DNA from: Gordonia westfalica
GTDB lineage: Bacteria; Actinomycetota; Actinomycetes; Mycobacteriales; Mycobacteriaceae
NCBI RefSeq assembly: GCF_900105725.1
Contig: NZ_FNLM01000034.1
Coordinates: 2,232,001 to 2,296,000 of the forward strand
Length of the DNA: 64,000 nucleotides
Reading direction: 5' to 3'
A program made the translations under genes and the position numbers. This document shows, one piece after another, positions 58,949 to 64,000 of the stretch. Below the pieces are notes generated by a model. That model saw only the letters and a list, made by a program, of their open reading frames with translations, had not been told where the DNA came from and did not search any database. The first letter of the stretch is position 1. Each line of letters begins with the position of its first letter.

Positions 58949-59773
58949 ATGACAGGGGGATCAATGGCGTTCGAGCTGCCCGCTTCCCGGGGGCCGATGC
59001 GCGACCTGGCCAACGAGGCCGGTCACACACTCGGGTTCGCGCTGCAGGCCATCGGAGCTCTGGTCGTCGCGACCTTCCGCCGACGCCTGTCCATCGCCGA
59101 GACGCTCAACCAGACGGTCTTCATCGGTCGGGTCAGCACCGGACCGTCGTTGCTGCTGATGATCCCGGTGGGCGTCTTCATCGCGGTGTCGGTCGGTGAA
59201 CTCGCCGGCCGCATCGGCGCCGGCGGCTACTCTGGCGCGGTCGTCGCGTTCATCATCGTCGGCCAGGCCTCGGCCCTCGTGTCCGCGCTGATGATGGCCG
59301 GCGTCGCGGGCTCGGCCATCTGCACCGACCTCGGGTCCCGCAAGATCCGCGAAGAGGTCGACGCCATGGAGGTCATGGGGCTCAACGTGATCGAGCGCCT
59401 CGTCGCTCCCCGGCTCCTCGCCGCCATCGTCGTCTCGCTGGTGCTGTGCTCGCTCATCACCGTCACCGGCGTCGGAGCCTGCTACCTCTACCACATCTAC
59501 GTGCAGCACCTGCCGGCCGGCGCGTTCATGGCGACCTTCAGCCAGTACGGCCGGTTCTCGGACTTCGTGATGGCACTCGTGAAGGCGGCCATGTTCGCGC
59601 TGTTGTCCACGATCGTGGCCTGTTTCAAGGGATTACACGCACGCGGCGGCCCACGAGGGGTGGCCGACGCGGTGAACGAGGCGGTCGTGATCGCCTTCGC
59701 TCTGGTGTTCGTCTTCAACACGATCCTGTCCCAGCTCTACACCGTGATGGTGCCGGCCGTGGGGGCGTACTGA
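58949..59773 (+). CDS. MlaE-family ABC permease, YrbE A
   Basis: 274 residues with about five transmembrane segments. The MlaE hallmark is the cytosolic coupling motif REEVDAMEVMGLNVIERLVAPRLLA. It pairs with YrbEB to form the permease of an Mce lipid importer; the energy comes from an MceG ATPase encoded elsewhere. A second ATG at 58964 (MAFELPAS) is preceded by GGGGG and may be the real start. The stop and the next start overlap (TGATG). Confidence 0.92.
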   Translation: MTGGSMAFELPASRGPMRDLANEAGHTLGFALQAIGALVVATFRRRLSIAETLNQTVFIGRVSTGPSLLLMIPVGVFIAVSVGELAGRIGAGGYSGAVVAFIIVGQASALVSALMMAGVAGSAICTDLGSRKIREEVDAMEVMGLNVIERLVAPRLLAAIVVSLVLCSLITVTGVGACYLYHIYVQHLPAGAFMATFSQYGRFSDFVMALVKAAMFALLSTIVACFKGLHARGGPRGVADAVNEAVVIAFALVFVFNTILSQLYTVMVPAVGAY

Positions 59774-60636
59774 TGGTGGTCTCGGCAGACGTGACGGTGC
59801 GTACCGAACGCCGGGTCGGGCGTCGAATCGACCAGACGGTCTCCGGCATCGTCCGGGCGGGTGAGTTCGTCACCTTCATCGTGCGGGCGATCGCCGCGAT
59901 CCCGTTCACCCTGGTGCACTACCGCAAGCATGTGCTCAACCAGATCGCCGAGGTGACCTTCGGGTCGAAATCGCTTCTCTCCGGTGGCGGAACGCTCGGC
60001 ATCGTCCTGGCAATGTCCCTGGCGGCCGCGATGATGCTCGGCGTCGAGACCTACCGCGGACTGCAGCTGGTCGGCATGACCTCACTGTCGGGCATGCTCT
60101 CCGCGATCGCCAACACCCGCGAACTCGCGCCGGTCGTCGTCGGAATCGCGTTGGCCGCCAAGGTCGGAACCGGATTCACCGCCCAGGTAGGCGCGATGCG
60201 CATCTCCGACGAGATCGCCGCACTCGACTCGATGGCGATCCGGTCGATCCCGTTCCTCGCGACCACCCGCATGATCGCGGCGATGGTGTGCATCCTGCCG
60301 ATCTACATGATCGGCCTGCTCGCCAGCTACATCGCGACCCGCCTCGTCGTCGTGTGGTTCAACGGCGAATCCTCGGGCACCTTCGACTATTTCTTCCATC
60401 TGGCCCTCACCCCGACGGACCTGCTCTACTCCGCGATCAAGGCAATCGTCTTCGCCGGCATCGTGGCCCTGGTCCACTGCTCCTACGGGTACTTCGCCTC
60501 CGGCGGACCAGAAGGCGTCGGTCAGGCGGCCGGGCGCGCCCTCCGCACGTCGATCCTGGCGATCGGGATCTTCGACGTGATCTTCACGTTCGGATTGTGG
60601 GGCCTGGTCCCCGAGATCCCGGGAATGGGGATCTGA
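59773..60636 (+). CDS. MlaE-family ABC permease, YrbE B
   Basis: 287 residues from the ATG overlapping the previous stop. It has an N-terminal cytosolic segment, then MlaE helices with the coupling motif ISDEIAALDSMAIRSIPFLATTRMIA and the ending GLVPEIPGMGI. It forms the second half of the permease. The first Mce protein starts one base after its stop, so translation is coupled. Confidence 0.92.
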   Translation: MVVSADVTVRTERRVGRRIDQTVSGIVRAGEFVTFIVRAIAAIPFTLVHYRKHVLNQIAEVTFGSKSLLSGGGTLGIVLAMSLAAAMMLGVETYRGLQLVGMTSLSGMLSAIANTRELAPVVVGIALAAKVGTGFTAQVGAMRISDEIAALDSMAIRSIPFLATTRMIAAMVCILPIYMIGLLASYIATRLVVVWFNGESSGTFDYFFHLALTPTDLLYSAIKAIVFAGIVALVHCSYGYFASGGPEGVGQAAGRALRTSILAIGIFDVIFTFGLWGLVPEIPGMGI

Positions 60637-60637
60637 C

Positions 60638-61942
60638 ATGTCGACCATGTTGCCGGGCAATCCGGTCTCCCGATTCGGTTACATCCTCCGCGCGTTGATC
60701 GCGGGCGCACTCATCACCGCCTTCGCGGTGTGGATGGTGGCCCGCAGCGCCGGCACCCTCGCGAGCGACCCCGAGGTGTTCGCCGAGGTGCCGGTCGAGG
60801 CCGGGCTCATCACCACCGGCGCACCCGTCCGGTACCACGGTGTCACGGTCGGCGAGATCAGCGGCATCGACGCGGGCACCGTCTCGTCGCAGGTGAAGAT
60901 CTCCATCGACGACGCGGCGATCGACGCGATCCCGGCGACGGTCACCATGCGCGTGCTGCCGCGAACCTTCTTCGGCGACATCTACGTTCAGCTCACCGCA
61001 CCGTCGTCCGCGCAGGGCACCGAATCGCTCTCCGACGGCGACGAGATCAGGATCGACACATCGGCCGAGGCCACGAACCTCTACAACATCTACACAAAAC
61101 TCGCCGACGTCCTCGCCGAGGTCCAGCCCGAGAAGATGAACATCGCGCTCACCGCGGTGGCCTCCGCGATCGGCGACCGCGGCGGCGACCTGGGCGTCAT
61201 GATCGACGACTGGTGGCAGGCGTCGCGCACACTCGAGACGACCGTCAACGAGTTCATCGACGCCACACCGAAATTCCGCGCGGTGATGGAGAGTCTCGAG
61301 CGCTCCACCCCGGCGATCACCGAGACGCTCGCCAACACCACCAGCATCTCCCGCGGAATCCTCGAGAACCAGGACAACCTGGCGTCGTTCCTCACCGCCG
61401 CATCCGGTTTCGCCGGCGCGGTCGACCCGTTCCTCGCGGCCCAGCGCAACAACATCATCACCGTGCTCGACTCCACCGGCACCATCCTCTCGACCGTCGC
61501 GGACAACCCGTCGGGGGTCAGCAAGACGCTCGCCGAGGCCAAGAAGCTCGGTGCCGCCGGCGCGATGCTGTTCTCGAGCGGACGCTTCGACATCACCGCG
61601 GTTCCCACGTTCTCGCAGCCGATGCCGTACACGGCCGCCGACTGCCCGACGTACGGATCGCTGCGCGGCTCGCAGTGCTTCGGCAAGGGAACCGGCATGG
61701 GCACCGGACCGGTCCGGCCGCCGGGCGCACCCAACCCGAAGCTGCTCTCGCCGCGTGAACCCACCTACACCCCTTCCGGTTTCGGCGGTCCCCCGGTCAT
61801 CGACGGGACCCGCGAGGCACCCACGCTGAGCCGCCTGGAAGCCGAACTGGGCGCGACCCCGGCGAAGAGCACCGGGCCCAACGCCGCCACCACCCTGATG
61901 CTCGGCCCGATGGTTCGCGGCCACGAGGTGAAGGTGTCATGA
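60638..61942 (+). CDS. MCE-family lipid-transport protein, MceA position
   Basis: 434 residues. One N-terminal transmembrane segment (FGYILRALIAGALITAFAVWMV) anchors it; the MCE domain (about 40-120) has AGLITTGAPVRYHGVTVGEI and VLPRTFFGDIYVQLTAP. A long helical region follows, then a Pro-rich C-terminal tail after a Cys pair (ADCPTYG...GSQCFG). Mce proteins assemble a hydrophobic tunnel that carries sterols or fatty acids across the envelope. Which mce type (1 to 4 or other) this is cannot be told. Confidence 0.9.
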   Translation: MSTMLPGNPVSRFGYILRALIAGALITAFAVWMVARSAGTLASDPEVFAEVPVEAGLITTGAPVRYHGVTVGEISGIDAGTVSSQVKISIDDAAIDAIPATVTMRVLPRTFFGDIYVQLTAPSSAQGTESLSDGDEIRIDTSAEATNLYNIYTKLADVLAEVQPEKMNIALTAVASAIGDRGGDLGVMIDDWWQASRTLETTVNEFIDATPKFRAVMESLERSTPAITETLANTTSISRGILENQDNLASFLTAASGFAGAVDPFLAAQRNNIITVLDSTGTILSTVADNPSGVSKTLAEAKKLGAAGAMLFSSGRFDITAVPTFSQPMPYTAADCPTYGSLRGSQCFGKGTGMGTGPVRPPGAPNPKLLSPREPTYTPSGFGGPPVIDGTREAPTLSRLEAELGATPAKSTGPNAATTLMLGPMVRGHEVKVS

Positions 61943-62958
61943 CCACTCTCTCGCTGAAGACGATCCTCAAAGCCGGATCGTTCGTCCTCATCGGCATCAT
62001 CGCCGCGGTACTCGTCAGCAACACGCTGCGCGTCCCGGTTCACGGTTCCACGACGACCTATCACATCCAGTTCACCGACGCCGAGGGCCTGGTCGAGGGC
62101 AACCCGGTCACCATGTCCGGGGTGCGGGTGGGCCGCGTCGAGTCCGTCGCGTTCCAGCCGCAGGACGACGGGTCGGCCCTGGCCGACGTCGCCGTCACGA
62201 TCTCCGACGACCATCAGCTGCCCCTGCAGGTCCACGCGGCGATCCGCTACGGGGACATGCTCGGTGCGCGTTACATCGCGCTCACCGACAGCGGCTCGGA
62301 GGGAACGGCGCGCGACGGCACGCGAATCCCCGTCGAGGGGACGTCACCGCCGGTGAACCTCACCGCCCTGATGAACGGTTTCGAGCCGCTGTTCTCCGCG
62401 CTCGACGCCAACCAGGTCAACGATCTCGCCCGTGGCTTCGTCGACACCTTCGAGGGGCGTTCGGGTTCGGTGCAGACACTGCTCGGCCAGATCGCGTCGA
62501 TGGGCAACAACCTCTCGGCGAACAGCGCGGTCTTCGCCCGGCTGGTGAGCAACCTCAACGTACTGATGGGCACCGTCGATCGGCACAATCCGCAGCTGAA
62601 CGAGCTCTTCCGCGGATTGTCCGACCTCACCTCGGCGGTGGTCGGCGACAACGGTCAGCTCGCCACCCTCCTCGACAGCGGGGATCGCGCCGTGTCCGCG
62701 CTCGCCGACATGATGACCGTCGCGGGTGACGACTTCCGGCAGACCATGGTGGGACTCGAACAGGTCACGGCCAGTTGGGTTCCGAACACGCCGGCGTTCA
62801 CGACCTTCCTGGACCGGCTTCCGGTGATGGCCGAGGAGATCAACAAGAGCGGACGATACGGGGGATTCATGATGCTCTACCTCTGCAACTTCACCCTGGG
62901 CGCATTCGGCCTGGACGCGAACATCTTCGGCCCCCTCCACTCCCCGGTCTGCATGTGA
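61939..62958 (+). CDS. MCE-family lipid-transport protein, MceB position
   Basis: 339 residues; the start overlaps the MceA stop by four bases. A transmembrane anchor (SFVLIGIIAAVLVSNTL) is followed by the MCE domain (YHIQFTDAEGLVEGNPVTM in two parts, GVRVGRVESVAF, IRYGDMLGARYIALTDSG) and a helical region. The end has the family pattern GFMMLYLCNFTLGAFG...SPVCM. It would form one ring of the Mce hexamer tunnel. Confidence 0.9.
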   Translation: MTTLSLKTILKAGSFVLIGIIAAVLVSNTLRVPVHGSTTTYHIQFTDAEGLVEGNPVTMSGVRVGRVESVAFQPQDDGSALADVAVTISDDHQLPLQVHAAIRYGDMLGARYIALTDSGSEGTARDGTRIPVEGTSPPVNLTALMNGFEPLFSALDANQVNDLARGFVDTFEGRSGSVQTLLGQIASMGNNLSANSAVFARLVSNLNVLMGTVDRHNPQLNELFRGLSDLTSAVVGDNGQLATLLDSGDRAVSALADMMTVAGDDFRQTMVGLEQVTASWVPNTPAFTTFLDRLPVMAEEINKSGRYGGFMMLYLCNFTLGAFGLDANIFGPLHSPVCM

Positions 62959-62966
62959 GGCAAGCC

Positions 62967-62996
62967 ATGTCAGCTCCCAGCAAGGTAGGAGTCTAA
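62967..62996 (+). other. Nine-codon open frame between mceB and mceC
   Basis: ATG-TCA-GCT-CCC-AGC-AAG-GTA-GGA-GTC-TAA (encodes MSAPSKVGV). It starts eight bases after the mceB stop and ends five bases before the mceC GTG. The ribosome site AGGAG of mceC lies inside it. It may be a translational-coupling frame or what is left of an earlier mceC start. No function is claimed. Confidence 0.3.
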
Positions 62997-63000
62997 GTCC

Positions 63001-64000
63001 GTGTTCCTGGTCAGGCTCATCGACGTCTTCGTCGGAATCCTGGAGTTCGTCTTCAAGTCCGACAAGCGCGCACAGGGTGCGTCACCCGCGGTCCTCGGCA
63101 CGGCGGGCATCATCACCCTGGTCGCGCTCATGCTGATCGCGATCGGCATCCCCCAGCTGAGTTACTTCACCCGAACCAGCCCGTACACCGCCGAGCTCGC
63201 CAACGCCTCGGGACTGACGACCGCCGACCCGGTGCTGGTCGCGGGTGTCCCGGCCGGCCGGATCGAGTCGGTCGATCTCGCCGGAGACCGTGTCCGCGTG
63301 GGCTTCCGGCTCGACGACGATCAGCCGCTGGGCAATCAGACGCGCGCATCGGTCCGGCTCCGGACCGTCCTGGGCAAGCGTTATCTCGAGATCGTCCCGG
63401 GTGGATCGGGAAAGGTCGGTCCCGACAACACGATCCCGCTCGACCGCACCACGGTGCCCTACAGCCTCGACGACATCTCCGGCGCCGCGGTCACCGCCTC
63501 GCGTGACATCGACGAAGAGGCCGTGCGCGCGATGTTCGTGACCATGAAGGAGATCATGCCCCGCACCTCGACCCTGGACGCCTCGATGAAGGGGGCGACG
63601 GGCGCGATGGCCGCCATCACGGGAACGGGCACGCAGCTCGACCAGCTCCTCGCCATCTCCAAGCGGGTCGCCGAAGTGACCGTGCAGCAGAGTGATTCGA
63701 TCTCGAGCGCCATGTCCAGCACACAGGCGATCGTGCAGACCCTGGTCGTCCGGCGCGTCCTGCTGACCCGGCTGACCGACAACCTCCGGGCGGTGCTCGA
63801 CCAGATGGCCACGACCTTCCCGAAGATCCCCATGGGACAGCTCGTCACCAACATCGAGTCGGTGACCGAGACGCTGAAGGACAACGTGTCGTCGATCGAC
63901 CGGATCCTGACGCAGCTCCCGCCGGCGATGCGCACGGTCACCGATGCGACCGGTAACGGCAACTGGACCGACGTGGTGTCGCCGAGCGCGGTCATCCCCG
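63001..64000 (+). CDS. MCE-family lipid-transport protein, MceC position (partial)
   Basis: The frame opens at GTG 63001, nine bases after AGGAG, and runs out of the window, giving at least 333 residues. The hydrophobic segment TLVALMLIAIGIPQLSYF is the anchor; the MCE domain includes [21 protein letters not shown] and VRLRTVLGKRYLEIVPGGSG. The helical part that follows matches other Mce proteins. In complete operons mceD, mceE and mceF follow, so they are expected beyond the edge. Confidence 0.88.
   Translation, partial: MFLVRLIDVFVGILEFVFKSDKRAQGASPAVLGTAGIITLVALMLIAIGIPQLSYFTRTSPYTAELANASGLTTADPVLVAGVPAGRIESVDLAGDRVRVGFRLDDDQPLGNQTRASVRLRTVLGKRYLEIVPGGSGKVGPDNTIPLDRTTVPYSLDDISGAAVTASRDIDEEAVRAMFVTMKEIMPRTSTLDASMKGATGAMAAITGTGTQLDQLLAISKRVAEVTVQQSDSISSAMSSTQAIVQTLVVRRVLLTRLTDNLRAVLDQMATTFPKIPMGQLVTNIESVTETLKDNVSSIDRILTQLPPAMRTVTDATGNGNWTDVVSPSAVIP

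Overview
The window is high-GC actinobacterial DNA, most likely from a mycolic-acid genus close to Gordonia or Rhodococcus. That is inferred from gene content: a yrbE-mce lipid-transport operon at the right end, an RpfB-type resuscitation factor next to rsmA and tatD, F420- and FMN-dependent luciferase-like enzymes, and a housekeeping order (glmU-prs ... rplY-pth ... ispE ... rsmA-rpfB-tatD) that resembles the Mycobacterium tuberculosis chromosome. I saw no CRISPR array and no rRNA.

Region 1 (1-9.97 kb) is an accessory island. It starts in two tandem FMN-dependent monooxygenase genes. The second is cut short by a junction near 1292-1310 and runs into the 3' end of an unrelated membrane-protein gene. 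The island ends at a tRNA-Gln(TTG) gene (9895-9966, minus) whose 3' end faces it. Inside are an unknown three-helix membrane protein (2055-3521), two almost identical IS3-family elements in inverted orientation (3737-5093 and 7172-8529), a phospholipase-D-like nuclease fused to an EVE/PUA-like domain (5694-6662), and a DDE-transposase-like gene whose 5' end is removed by the second IS. Short direct repeats (1889-1953 with 5275-5350; 5247-5274 with 9848-9875) divide the island into two cargo modules.

Region 2 (10-28.6 kb) mixes housekeeping genes (glmU, prs, rplY, pth, prfC) with inserted functions. The clearest insert is an AraC-regulated hydroxyquinol-type aromatic pathway: flavin reductase, HpaB-like oxygenase and intradiol dioxygenase. 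Also here are a DrrAB-like ABC exporter, a KAS III enzyme, an AbiEi-DUF559 protein with palindromes on both sides, a lipoprotein and a 3-hydroxyisobutyryl-CoA hydrolase.

Region 3 (28.6-47.7 kb) is catabolic. It begins with an ABC-F resistance-type gene that carries a frameshift and sits behind a leader able to hide its ribosome-binding site. Then come a metallo-hydrolase/crotonase pair, two LysR regulators, and acyl-CoA genes: two thiolases, two SDRs, three acyl-CoA dehydrogenases, an acyl-CoA synthetase and an MFS transporter. These would activate, import and beta-oxidise an organic acid not identified here.

Region 4 (47.8-64 kb) holds a secreted SGNH hydrolase, a Uup-like ABC-F protein, a REP-like repeat cluster, a secreted lipase, ispE, a HAD phosphatase, an F420-type oxidoreductase, rsmA, rpfB, tatD, a PhzF protein, and the start of an mce operon (yrbEA, yrbEB, mceA, mceB, partial mceC) behind an unusually AT-rich promoter region.
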